From the NCBI RefSeq assembly GCF_001550065.1, contig NZ_LRUB01000012.1, positions 1 through 64,000 of the forward strand: DNA of 64,000 nt. Reading direction: 5' to 3'. The notes below the pieces were generated by a model. That model ran no database searches. It saw nothing but the letters and a program-made list of their open reading frames with translations, and was not told where the DNA came from. Origin of the DNA: Kordiimonas lipolytica. GTDB lineage: Bacteria > Pseudomonadota > Alphaproteobacteria > Sphingomonadales > Kordiimonadaceae. This document shows positions 23,691-32,587 of this stretch, piece by piece. Made by a program: the position numbers and the translations under genes. Within the stretch, counting starts at the first letter, position 1, and each line of letters starts with the position of its first letter.

Positions 23691-26114
23691 CTATTCGTAC
23701 CGCAGGGCCTTGATCGGGCTGCCGCGCGCCACTCGAAGCGTATGGCCGATGATGGTTGCCCAGGCCACGCCCAGGACCAACAGGCCCGCTGCCAGGAATG
23801 GCCACGGTGTCAGGCCGATGCGATCGATGAAACTTTCAAGCCAGCGGCTGAGCCCCCACCAGGCCAGCGGCCAGGCAATCACATTGGCCAGGAGCACCGG
23901 CAGGGAGAACTGCCACAACAGAAGCTTCACGATGTTACGGCTTTTCGCCCCCAGCACCTTGCGGATGCCAATTTCCTTGGCGCGGCGTTCCGTTGCCAAC
24001 CCGGCCAGGCCATAAAGGCCCATCACGGCAATCACAGTCATGACGCTTGCGCTGAACAGAAGCAGCCAGCCCTGGCGGCGCTCTGTGTCATAATATTTGG
24101 CGAAGGCATCGTCCACGAACTGGCGGCGGACCGGCAGGTCTGGAAAAAACTCGCGCCAGGCCTGATCAACCTTGTCCAGCGTGCTTGCCATATCCGCACG
24201 GCTGACGCGCAGCACAATGTGACGATATTCATGCGGACCAATCCAATAGTATGTCGGGCTTGCTTCCGCCTTGGCCGAGCGGGTGCGCAGGTTTGGCACC
24301 ACACCAATGATTTCAGAGCGGAAGTCGCCCCAGGTGGTCACTTCCTGGCCAATCGCTTCCTCAGCCGTTGCGAATTCAAGTTCCTTGAGCGCCAGATCAT
24401 TGATAATGATGGCGCCGGAAGCGCCCCTGTCGGGCGCCGTAATCGCATCCGCCGGACGGTTCTTGTCAAACAGGCGACCGGCGATCGGCTCAACGCCCAG
24501 CATCGGCAGCAAGTCCTCCGACACCGCGAAACGGCGCACCACGACCATCTTCCCGTCGCTGCGGGTCAGGCCGTTCTGGTTATTATAGTCATGCCCCGGC
24601 ATGCCGTGGGACGCAGCCACAGCCTCGACACCGGGAATGCGGGCGAGTGCGTCACGGAAAGCCTGCTGGCGCTCCAGCACCACAGGGCGTTCGATGCCGC
24701 TGATTTCCACAAGCTGGGCACTATCGAACCCGGAATCCCGGTGCGCGGCATATCTGGCCTGCAGGAACACAACAAGGCAGGTTGCCAAAAGCGCAATGGT
24801 GGCCGCGAACTGGAGAACGATAAGGATATTGCGGAACCGGTTACCAAGCTGCGGCTTGATGCCGTTCAGATAGTCAACTGGCCGGAAGCGCATGGCCACC
24901 AGCGCTGGGTAAAGACCACTCAGCACGCCCACAAACAAGGCCCCCAGAACCAGCGCCGCCATGATGCCCGGGCTATAGATCAGGCTGCTGTTCAGTGGCC
25001 TGTTCATCAGCTCGCTGAATGTGGGCAGCAGGACTTCCGCAAAAACCACCCCGATCAGCATGGAAAGCAGGGTCAGCGAGATGGATTCCACCAGCACCTG
25101 GAGCATCAGATGATGCCCTTCGGCACCAAGCGCTTTCCTGACGGCCACTTCGCGCACACGCTTGAGCGCCAGCATGGCCCCGAGGTTGGACACATTGATC
25201 GCCGCAATCACCAGGATCAGGAAGGCCACTACACCCGCTGAAATCAGCGTTGCCATGCTGCCGCGACCCGGGTCAAAATCTGCCCCCTTAAGGTGTGCTT
25301 CCACCGCAGGCTCAGCATAGAAGACATACGTTGGCGTCAGCCCCTTGTCGATCTGCTCCTGAAAACGGCGGGATGGCCCGATTCGGCGCGCCAGCGCGTT
25401 CATCGACGCCGCCAGCTGGTCAAGCGTGACACCTTCCTTCAGCCGCGCGTATGTTGGCCCCCAAAAGGACCCCCATTCGGTTTGCAGCCAGGGCATATGG
25501 GAAAGCATGGGGCTGCCCATAGGCGCAAGGGCCTTGACCTGGATGTCAGAGGCGGCTGGCCAATCCGGCATCACGCCGGTGATTTTCATATTGTGCTGGC
25601 CGTCCACCTTGACCACGCGGCCCAAAATATCGGTGGTACCGAAAATTCTTTCCGCATCACTCTTGCTGAGGATAAGGGATTCCGGGTCACTGAGCGCCGT
25701 CGCCGGATCACCCGCCAAAAGCTTGATGCCCATCAGCTCAAACACGCCCGGATCGCTGGCTGTAATCTGTTGCTCGAACGCTCGGCCATCCACGGCAATC
25801 GCGACATCATTATGGAGAAAGCGGGTAAACAGTTCGATTTCATCCAGCTGTTCACCGAACAGCGGCGCTGTAACCGGCGGCACCACTTCTGACTGGCCGT
25901 TTGGTTCGCCCGCGTCGTTAAAGAAGTTGGTCCCCAGCCGAACGACCCTGTCGTTTTCAGGAATCCAGCGGTCGTAGGACAGCTCGAAATTCACATAAAG
26001 AAGGATCAGCATGCAGGCCGCAAGGCCGACGGCGAGACCGAAGATATTGATCAGCGTGTACTGCTTGTGTCTAAGCAGATTCCTGATCGCAGTTGTCATG
26101 TAATTCTTGAACAT
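23691..26114 (-). CDS. MacB/FtsX-type ABC transporter permease 3
   Basis: This 807-residue double-FtsX permease starts at MFKNYMTTAIRNLLRHK, after a GAGG ribosome site. An open frame continues 49 codons further upstream, but that part is not family-like and contains the gap to the next gene. The two FtsX signatures are REVAVRKALGA and KEIGIRKVLGA, and the end is SPIKALRYE. It is the most divergent of the four in its periplasmic parts, with NFELSYDRW in place of RDELxxD after helix 1. Confidence 0.9.
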   Translation of the reverse strand: MFKNYMTTAIRNLLRHKQYTLINIFGLAVGLAACMLILLYVNFELSYDRWIPENDRVVRLGTNFFNDAGEPNGQSEVVPPVTAPLFGEQLDEIELFTRFLHNDVAIAVDGRAFEQQITASDPGVFELMGIKLLAGDPATALSDPESLILSKSDAERIFGTTDILGRVVKVDGQHNMKITGVMPDWPAASDIQVKALAPMGSPMLSHMPWLQTEWGSFWGPTYARLKEGVTLDQLAASMNALARRIGPSRRFQEQIDKGLTPTYVFYAEPAVEAHLKGADFDPGRGSMATLISAGVVAFLILVIAAINVSNLGAMLALKRVREVAVRKALGAEGHHLMLQVLVESISLTLLSMLIGVVFAEVLLPTFSELMNRPLNSSLIYSPGIMAALVLGALFVGVLSGLYPALVAMRFRPVDYLNGIKPQLGNRFRNILIVLQFAATIALLATCLVVFLQARYAAHRDSGFDSAQLVEISGIERPVVLERQQAFRDALARIPGVEAVAASHGMPGHDYNNQNGLTRSDGKMVVVRRFAVSEDLLPMLGVEPIAGRLFDKNRPADAITAPDRGASGAIIINDLALKELEFATAEEAIGQEVTTWGDFRSEIIGVVPNLRTRSAKAEASPTYYWIGPHEYRHIVLRVSRADMASTLDKVDQAWREFFPDLPVRRQFVDDAFAKYYDTERRQGWLLLFSASVMTVIAVMGLYGLAGLATERRAKEIGIRKVLGAKSRNIVKLLLWQFSLPVLLANVIAWPLAWWGLSRWLESFIDRIGLTPWPFLAAGLLVLGVAWATIIGHTLRVARGSPIKALRYE

Positions 26115-26174
26115 GTTTTCCTCGAAGCTGTCGTTAAAGCCGTCTCTCGCGGTCTTTATTCTTTTTTTGGAGTG

Positions 26175-26198
26175 GCGGGCCCACCCACGCAGGCCCGC
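26175..26198. repeat. intercistronic hairpin between permeases 3 and 4
   Basis: GCGGGCC and GGCCCGC form a seven-base-pair stem in the 106-base gap. On the minus strand no T tract follows. It may stabilise or partially attenuate the operon mRNA. Confidence 0.45.
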
Positions 26199-26220
26199 AA
26201 CCGTCTTTTGGCCAGGCGCC

Positions 26221-28710
26221 TTATTCGTACCGCAGCGCCTTGATCGGGTTCGACCTTGCAACTTTGGCGGCGTTACCGCCCACTGTGACCCAGGCGATCA
26301 TCAGAGCCACGAAGCCCGCGAACAGGCAAAGCGGTGCCAACACCCAGGTATCAAGCCGGTATGGGAAATTCTCCAGCCACGACATCATGCCCCAGGCGGC
26401 CAGAGGCCAGGCAATCAGATTGGCGATGAGAACAGGCTTGGAGAACTGCCAGATCAGCAGGCGAATGATGTCCATCACGCTGGCACCCAAAACCTTACGG
26501 ATGCCGATTTCCTTCGTGCGGCGCTCAGCCGTAAAGGACGCCAGGCCGTAAAGACCAAGGCACGCAACAATCACGGCCAGGGCAGAAAAGATCCCGAGCA
26601 GGATTGACTGGTTGGTCTCCTCGGTGAACTCACGGGCCATGCGCTCGTCCACATACTGATAGTCAAACGGCACAGTCGTCACCATCGACTTCCAGACACC
26701 TTCGATCCGGTTTGCCAGATCCGCACCATTGCCTTCGAAACGGATCGTCAGGCTGCGGTAGTTGTCTGGCTCCAGGAAATACATTTCCGGGCGCATCACG
26801 CTTCTGAGCGACTGGAAGTGCGTATCTGGAATAACACCAACAATCTCAAGATGGGCCAGGGCCCCATCGCCGATACCAACCTGAATAACCTGGCCAACAG
26901 ATTGCTCTGCATCACCAAAACCGAACCGGCGCAACGCGCCTTCATTGACAACAATGGCACCGTTCTGGATTTCGCCTTCTGTGGCATTCTCCGAACTTGG
27001 CATAACGTCTGTCGCAAAATCACGGCTGTAGTTCCGGCCCGCAACAAGCGGAATCTGGTAAGTTTCCAGGAATTCATAATCGATGCTTTGGGTACCAATC
27101 AGGATGGAACCAGCATCGCTGCCCGGAATTTCAACAGACCGGTTGCTTTCGTTCCCGCTGGCTGGCGCGTCTGAGGAATAGGCCGCAGAGACAACACCCG
27201 GCAGGCGCAACACTTCTTCCTTGAAGGCCTGTTGCTTGTCGGAAAAGCCCGCACGTCCAACATTGTTGATCACCATCAGGTTATCTTTGTTGAATCCCGG
27301 GTCCATGTTGGTGGCATAGAATTTCTGGCCATAAACAACACTGGTCGCCACGATCAGCGCGATGGAGATGGTGAACTGCAGCACCACCAGCACATTGCGG
27401 AGCGTCGCCGAACCACTGGTTTCCGCTGACTTGTTCGCCTTCAACACGCGGGACGGAAGGAAGCCGGAGAGGATCAGTGCCGGATAGACACCGCCCAACA
27501 CGCCAACCGTCATCACCAGGCCAATCAGGATCGCAAGCGTTACGCCGTCAGTGTAATCAAACACCAGTTCCTTGTTCAGGAATTCGCCAAAGGACGGCAG
27601 GAACAGTTCAACCAGAACAATGCCCAGCGTCAGGCCAATAAGCGCCAGAAGCACAGATTCGCCCAGGAACTGCATAATCAGTTGCCCACGGCGTGCGCCC
27701 ATCACCTTACGGATCGCTACTTCGCGAGCCCGCTGTGTGGACTTGGCCGTCGCCAGGTTCATGAAGTTGATGCACGCAATCAGCAGGATCAGCCCCGCGA
27801 TTGCCGAGAATGTAAGAACATTCGCCATGCTGCCGGTTGGCTTCATCTCGCCGCCATTAGGGCTGCGTGGATCAAGTTGAATTTCCGGCATTGCCTGCGT
27901 TGAATAGGTGATAAAATCAGACGCGTCGACATCCCTGCCACCAGTGAACTGGCCAGGAATGCTGATATTGGCATTGGTGAAATCCGCCAACCGATCGTTG
28001 ATGACATCGATTGAAGCGCCATCCTTCAGCTGGAAATAGACATAGTTGTTCACACTGAACCAGTCTGCGAATTCCCATCCCTGATTGACGAAATCCTTCT
28101 CGTCGATCATGGCCATCGCCTGGAAGTCCAGAACCGTGTTGTGCGGCAGGTCTTCAAAGACGGCTGCAACACGGTAGTCCCGTTCAACCTGGTAGTTATT
28201 GATGGTAACCACCTTGCCAATCGGGTCTGCATCACCGAAATGCTTCTTTGCGAAGCTTTGGTTGACCGCAAGGCTGGCATTATCATTCATGGCTGCCCGC
28301 AGGTCACCTGAGACCACCTTGAAATCGAACATGTCGACCGTTTCAGGGTCTGTCCACATGATGCCTTCCGAGAACACTGCATCGCCGTAACGCAAAACCG
28401 GCCACATGTTATTGAACCGCGTAACGCGCTCGATTTCCTCAGGGAAGAAATTCTTGAGCGCATGCTTGGTTGGCCCCTGCGCCACTACGGTAATAAAAGG
28501 CTCGCGGCCCGGAATGCTGAATGTCGTGTGGAGGCGATACAGTTCATCTGCATTCGCCCATTGCTTGTCATAGGAAAGTTCGTCACGCACGAAAAGCATG
28601 ATCAACACACAGGCTGCCAGGCCAACCGCAAGGCCGACAATATTGATGGCGCTATAAAGCTTGTGCTTGATCAGGTTCCTGAGCGCGACACTTATATAAT
28701 TCTGGAACAT
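26221..28710 (-). CDS. MacB/FtsX-type ABC transporter permease 4
   Basis: This 829-residue permease has the family layout: MFQNYISVALRNLIKHK, helix 1 with INIVGLAVGLAAC, a periplasmic domain to about residue 285, FtsX block one with REVAIRKVMGA, FtsX block two with KEIGIRKVLGA, and the end NPIKALRYE. It is the permease closest to the ATPase gene (47 bases apart) and is therefore the most promoter-proximal of the four. GGGAG lies before the ATG. Tandem duplication of an ancestral permease is evident from matching ends and leaders. Confidence 0.9.
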   Translation of the reverse strand: MFQNYISVALRNLIKHKLYSAINIVGLAVGLAACVLIMLFVRDELSYDKQWANADELYRLHTTFSIPGREPFITVVAQGPTKHALKNFFPEEIERVTRFNNMWPVLRYGDAVFSEGIMWTDPETVDMFDFKVVSGDLRAAMNDNASLAVNQSFAKKHFGDADPIGKVVTINNYQVERDYRVAAVFEDLPHNTVLDFQAMAMIDEKDFVNQGWEFADWFSVNNYVYFQLKDGASIDVINDRLADFTNANISIPGQFTGGRDVDASDFITYSTQAMPEIQLDPRSPNGGEMKPTGSMANVLTFSAIAGLILLIACINFMNLATAKSTQRAREVAIRKVMGARRGQLIMQFLGESVLLALIGLTLGIVLVELFLPSFGEFLNKELVFDYTDGVTLAILIGLVMTVGVLGGVYPALILSGFLPSRVLKANKSAETSGSATLRNVLVVLQFTISIALIVATSVVYGQKFYATNMDPGFNKDNLMVINNVGRAGFSDKQQAFKEEVLRLPGVVSAAYSSDAPASGNESNRSVEIPGSDAGSILIGTQSIDYEFLETYQIPLVAGRNYSRDFATDVMPSSENATEGEIQNGAIVVNEGALRRFGFGDAEQSVGQVIQVGIGDGALAHLEIVGVIPDTHFQSLRSVMRPEMYFLEPDNYRSLTIRFEGNGADLANRIEGVWKSMVTTVPFDYQYVDERMAREFTEETNQSILLGIFSALAVIVACLGLYGLASFTAERRTKEIGIRKVLGASVMDIIRLLIWQFSKPVLIANLIAWPLAAWGMMSWLENFPYRLDTWVLAPLCLFAGFVALMIAWVTVGGNAAKVARSNPIKALRYE

Positions 28711-28757
28711 TTTCGTTCTCCCGCTGTCGTGTCTTTATTCTTTTTGTTTTTGGGCTG

Positions 28758-29441
28758 TTATTCAGCCGCGCGCAGATTTTCGGTTACCACATGGCCGTCA
28801 AACAGGTTGATGGTGCGGCGGGCATAGTCGGCATGGGCCGGGCTGTGCGTCACCATCACGATCGTGGTGCCTTCTTCATTGAGCTGCTGCAGCATTTCCA
28901 TGACTTCCTGGCCGTGGGCACTGTCGAGGTTACCGGTCGGCTCATCCGCGAGGATCATGGCCTGGTCGCCCACAACCGCACGGGCCACTGCCACACGCTG
29001 TTGCTGACCACCGGAAAGCTGGCTTGGCATATGCTTGGCGCGGTGTGCGATGCCCACCTTGTCCATCACATGTGCCACGCGCTCGCGGCGTTCAGATGCC
29101 GGAATGTTATGATAGGGCAGCGCCAGCTCGATATTCTCTTCAACCGTCAGTTCGTCGATCAGGTTGAACGACTGGAAGATGAAGCCGATGTTCTGCTTGC
29201 GGATGTTCGAAAGCTTGGCTTCGTTATAGCCGGCCACATTTTCTTCCATGAAAATATAGTCGCCCGAAGATGGGCTATCGAGCATGCCGATAATGTTCAA
29301 AAGTGTGGATTTACCGCAACCGGACGGGCCCATGATGGCCACGAACTCGCCTGCTGCGATCTCCACATTGACGCTATTGAGCGCCACGGTTTCTACCTCG
29401 TCTGTACGGTAAACCTTTGAAAGATTATGAAGCTTGAGCAT
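28758..29441 (-). CDS. ABC transporter ATP-binding protein, MacB/LolD-type
   Basis: This 227-residue ATPase energises the permeases. Walker A is GPSGCGKST at 38-46, the Q-loop is FIFQSFNL, the signature [10 protein letters not shown] is at 142-151, Walker B is MILADEP at 162-168 and the switch His is in VMVTHSP. It is the only ATPase in the operon, so all four permeases presumably share it. The ATG at 29441 is preferred because AAAGGA lies at good spacing; the upstream ATG adds six residues. It is followed directly by permease 4. Confidence 0.95.
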   Translation of the reverse strand: MLKLHNLSKVYRTDEVETVALNSVNVEIAAGEFVAIMGPSGCGKSTLLNIIGMLDSPSSGDYIFMEENVAGYNEAKLSNIRKQNIGFIFQSFNLIDELTVEENIELALPYHNIPASERRERVAHVMDKVGIAHRAKHMPSQLSGGQQQRVAVARAVVGDQAMILADEPTGNLDSAHGQEVMEMLQQLNEEGTTIVMVTHSPAHADYARRTINLFDGHVVTENLRAAE

Positions 29442-29557
29442 TCTTGATCCTTTCCTCATTTGCTTCTGCCCTGCCTGTTTTCAGGCTTATGGGTGGGCGT
29501 TTCCTCAACTGTCGTAACTCGGACCTGGTTTTCGTTTTGGCTTATTCGCCTTCTGGC

Positions 29558-30949
29558 TTATTCGCCAGACAGCTTCAGGCGGTCCATGTCCACAAAGCTG
29601 GTATAGGGTGAAGTGACAACCCGCTCGCCAACCTCAAGGCCTTCAAGCACCTCGATAAAGCGGCTGTTGCGGCGACCAAGGCGCACGGTGCGCTTGATGG
29701 CCTGGCTGCCGTCCGGGCTTACAACAAACACCCAGTTGCCGCCCGTGTCCTGGAAGAAGGCACCGTTCGGGATCAGCACTGCGTCTGTCGCGTCGCCAAG
29801 GGTCAGTTTGGTCTGAAGCGTCTGGCCGCGGCGGATGCCGTCAGGCTGGCCGTCGCCTTCAAACACGAAATCCACCTCGAACTGGCCGTTCTGGACCTGT
29901 GGATAGATTTTCGCGATCTGCATTTTATAGGCTTCACTGCCGCGCTCATAAGTCGCTTCCTGGCCCAGGTCCACGCGGCCCAGGTAAAATTCGTCGATGT
30001 TTGCAGTCAGCTTGTAGCGGTCCGGGTCATCAATCTGACCCAGGCGGCCACCGCGGTTGATGCTCTGGCCGATCTCCACATTAAACCCGGAAAGCTTGCC
30101 GTCCACCGGCGCACGTACGTTCAGCGCATCCAGGTTCTTGCGCGCAAGCTTCAGGTTCTTCTCAAGCTGCTCGCCGCTCTCTTTCAGGAAAGCCAGCTGG
30201 GTTTCCTGCATTTCTGCGTCTGTCTTCTGGCTTTCCAGCGTGATCTCAAGACGGTTCCGATAGTATTCCAGCTCGTCTTCCGTCTGGTCCAACTGCGCCT
30301 GGGAAATGGCGTTTGTCTTGATCAGTTCGCGCTCGCGCACCACCTGGCGCTCCAGGCGTTTGATCTGATAGTTCATTTCCACGATGTTACGCTTATGATC
30401 CAGCCGGTTCTGCTCCAGCTGCAGCTCAATGGTGCGCATGTTATTCAGCTGCTCGGTCACCAGCGCTTCGTTCCGGGTCACATCCAGCTGCAGGCCGGTG
30501 TTCGAAAGTTCAACGATCATGTCGCCGGCCTTGAGCATGGCGCCGTCTTCCACCAGAACGCGCTCAACCCGGCCGCCTTCGATAGCGTCCAGGAACACGG
30601 TCTTCAGCGGCGTCACGCGGCCGCGCACAGGAATGAAATCCTCGAACGTGCCGGTGGAAACGGTCGAAACCACAATCCGGTCCTCGTTCACCCGGAAGCT
30701 GCGGCCGCCGGATGCATCCATCACGATCGTGGCCAGAAAACCGATCACCACCACCGCGGCCGCGGCGATGCCAACCTTTTTCCAGGGTGTTTTCTTCTTT
30801 TCTACGCGGCGATCCATACCGGAACCGGATACGGCGCCTGATGCGCCCCTTGATCCAGCTGCTGTTCTCGGTCCGGATGTTGTCCCCCCTTGCATGGAGA
30901 TGGTCTTAGCGGCTTCTTTTTTTTGTTCCATGTCTGTCACTGTACCCAT
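29558..30949 (-). CDS. HlyD/MacA-type periplasmic adaptor (membrane-fusion protein)
   Basis: This 463-residue adaptor has a cytoplasmic tail rich in Gly, Ser and Thr, one membrane helix (VGIAAAAVVVIGFLATIV), a barrel-sandwich half (VRGRVTPLKTVFLDAIEGG), a coiled-coil hairpin of about 130 residues, the second half (NVRAPVDGKLSGF) and beta-barrel domains. It would connect the permeases to an outer-membrane channel. The ATG at 30949 is chosen because the sigma-54 promoter would start transcription near 31010, which rules out an ATG at 31012. ATG 30931 is an alternative. It is the first gene of the operon. Confidence 0.88.
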   Translation of the reverse strand: MGTVTDMEQKKEAAKTISMQGGTTSGPRTAAGSRGASGAVSGSGMDRRVEKKKTPWKKVGIAAAAVVVIGFLATIVMDASGGRSFRVNEDRIVVSTVSTGTFEDFIPVRGRVTPLKTVFLDAIEGGRVERVLVEDGAMLKAGDMIVELSNTGLQLDVTRNEALVTEQLNNMRTIELQLEQNRLDHKRNIVEMNYQIKRLERQVVRERELIKTNAISQAQLDQTEDELEYYRNRLEITLESQKTDAEMQETQLAFLKESGEQLEKNLKLARKNLDALNVRAPVDGKLSGFNVEIGQSINRGGRLGQIDDPDRYKLTANIDEFYLGRVDLGQEATYERGSEAYKMQIAKIYPQVQNGQFEVDFVFEGDGQPDGIRRGQTLQTKLTLGDATDAVLIPNGAFFQDTGGNWVFVVSPDGSQAIKRTVRLGRRNSRFIEVLEGLEVGERVVTSPYTSFVDMDRLKLSGE

Positions 30950-31021
30950 TTTCTTATTCCATCTACCGTCGGCTGTCGTGCCCGGTTCGAAGGCCTCGCG
31001 CCTTTCTGGCATGACTTATGC

Positions 31022-31036
31022 GCAAGCATTGTGCCA
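31022..31036 (-). promoter_or_regulatory. sigma-54 (-24/-12) promoter of the efflux operon
   Basis: On the minus strand the sequence reads TGGCAC-A-ATGC-TTGC, a full match to the sigma-54 consensus TGGCAC(N5)TTGC, with GG and GC at the right spacing. Transcription would start near 31010, some 60 bases before the adaptor gene. The divergent gene encodes a sigma-54 activator, which supports the call strongly. Confidence 0.85.
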
Positions 31037-31077
31037 GACGCGGAAAGCCGCAGGTTTCCGCCAAGGCAGATTGAAGA

Positions 31078-31138
31078 TGTTCGAAATCGAACACTTTTGC
31101 CTGTACGAAATCGAACACTCTGTGTACGGTTTCGAACA
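31078..31138. promoter_or_regulatory. three tandem 16-bp operators (enhancer sites)
   Basis: Three copies of the palindrome TGTTCGA-AA-TCGAACA occur at 31078-31093 (perfect), 31102-31117 (TGTACGA first arm) and 31123-31138 (TGTACGG-TT). Start-to-start spacings are 24 and 21 bases, about two helical turns. They lie 42-116 bases upstream of the -24/-12 promoter and 28-88 bases before the regulator gene, as expected for sites of the divergent response regulator and its autoregulation. Confidence 0.8.
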
Positions 31139-31165
31139 AAGCCAGAGAATATGGGGCGAGGTTAT

Positions 31166-32587
31166 ATGAGCGAAAAACAAGGTAAAATCCTGATTGTCGA
31201 TGACGACGAGGATATATTGGTTGCGGGCAAGCTTCTGCTGAAACGCCACTATGGAACGGTGGAAACCTGCAACAACCCGGAACGCATCCCAGGCCTGCTG
31301 GCGAACGACAGTTTCGATGCCATCCTTTTGGATATGAATTTCGGCCCCGGTGAATCCTCGGGCGCGCAGGGCTTTGTCTGGCTCAAGAAAATCCTTGAGA
31401 TCGATCCCCAGGCTGTGGTGGTGATGATCACGGCTCACGGCGGTGTTGGCGTGGCCGTGGAAGCCATGAAACAGGGCGCCACCGATTTCATCGCCAAACC
31501 GTGGCAGAATGAAAAGATGGTCGCGACCTTGTCTGCCAGCGTGAAGCTCAGGCAAAGCCGGTCGGAGGCTGACGCACTCAAGAAAACCAACCGCACGCTT
31601 GCGAAGGCCGCAAGTGAGCCCAAGCAACCGATCCTTGGCGACAGCAAGCCCATGCGCGATGTGCTTTCCATGATCGAACGCGCAGCGCCAACGGATGCCA
31701 ATGTGTTGATTTTGGGCGAAAACGGCACGGGCAAGGAACTGGTCGCGCGCGAGCTGCACAGGCAATCAAACCGCGCGGATCAGGTATTCATGTCCGTTGA
31801 CCTGGGGGCCGTTACAGAAACGCTTTTTGAAAGCGAGCTGTTCGGCCACAAGAAAGGCGCCTTCACTGATGCCCGCGAGGACCGCATTGGGCGGTTGCAG
31901 GCGGCAGACGGCGGCACCCTGTTTCTGGATGAAATCGGCAACCTGCCTCTGCACCTGCAGGCCAAGCTGCTGACCGTTCTCGAACAGCGTCATGTCACGC
32001 CTGTGGGCTCAGACAAGCGCATCCCCATCAATGTCCGGGTAATAGCCGCAACCAACGTGGCGCCCGCAAGACTGCGCGATGAAGATGTGTTCCGGCAGGA
32101 CCTTCTGTTCCGCCTGAACACAGTGGAAATCCACCTGCCTGCCCTTCGCGAACGGCCTGAGGACATCCCCGAAATCGCACAGCATTATGCCGCCCTTTAC
32201 TGCCGCAAATATGGCCGGCCGGAAAAAGCCTTTTCCGACGACGCCATGGCTGCCATCACGGCCTATGGATGGCCCGGCAATGTGCGGGCGCTAAGGCACG
32301 CGATCGAACGTGCTGTGATCCTGAGCGAAACAGACACCTTCACCGGCAGCGATTTTCAGTTCGAAGCCCAGCCCAACCAGCCCGGTGCGGTCGCCGAACG
32401 CAGTACTGCACCAGCGCCCGAAACCACTGAAACGGGCGCGACGGACGACCTGAATCTAGAGCGGTTGGAACGCGGCGCTATCGAGCAGGCACTGAAGAAA
32501 CATCGCTACAACATCAGCCACGCAGCCAAGGACCTGGGCCTGACTCGCGCGGCACTATACAGAAGGATGGAAAAGCATGGGCTTTAA
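31166..32587 (+). CDS. sigma-54-dependent response regulator (NtrC family)
   Basis: This 473-residue activator has a receiver domain (1-125) with acidic pocket DDDED at 12-16, phospho-acceptor D56 and K111. The AAA+ domain follows, with Walker A GENGTGK at 184-190, a sigma-54 contact loop GAFTDA at 231-236 (consensus GAFTGA) and Walker B LFLDEI. It ends in a Fis-type helix-turn-helix ([18 protein letters not shown]). The ATG at 31166 follows GAGG. Long in-frame upstream sequence is not coding because it carries the operators. The histidine kinase overlaps its end. It most likely activates the divergent efflux operon through the three palindromes. Confidence 0.95.
   Translation: MSEKQGKILIVDDDEDILVAGKLLLKRHYGTVETCNNPERIPGLLANDSFDAILLDMNFGPGESSGAQGFVWLKKILEIDPQAVVVMITAHGGVGVAVEAMKQGATDFIAKPWQNEKMVATLSASVKLRQSRSEADALKKTNRTLAKAASEPKQPILGDSKPMRDVLSMIERAAPTDANVLILGENGTGKELVARELHRQSNRADQVFMSVDLGAVTETLFESELFGHKKGAFTDAREDRIGRLQAADGGTLFLDEIGNLPLHLQAKLLTVLEQRHVTPVGSDKRIPINVRVIAATNVAPARLRDEDVFRQDLLFRLNTVEIHLPALRERPEDIPEIAQHYAALYCRKYGRPEKAFSDDAMAAITAYGWPGNVRALRHAIERAVILSETDTFTGSDFQFEAQPNQPGAVAERSTAPAPETTETGATDDLNLERLERGAIEQALKKHRYNISHAAKDLGLTRAALYRRMEKHGL

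Noticed and set aside
22405..25241. Long plus-strand open frames (about 390 and 499 codons) antisense to the permease genes
   Set aside because: They lie wholly inside strongly supported permease genes, show His/Gln-rich low-similarity composition typical of the reverse frame of GC-rich genes, and have no ribosome sites.
30890..31165. N-terminal extension of the sigma-54 regulator
   Set aside because: The 92 extra codons cover the sigma-54 promoter and the three operators, and the receiver domain starts right at residue 7 from the ATG at 31166.
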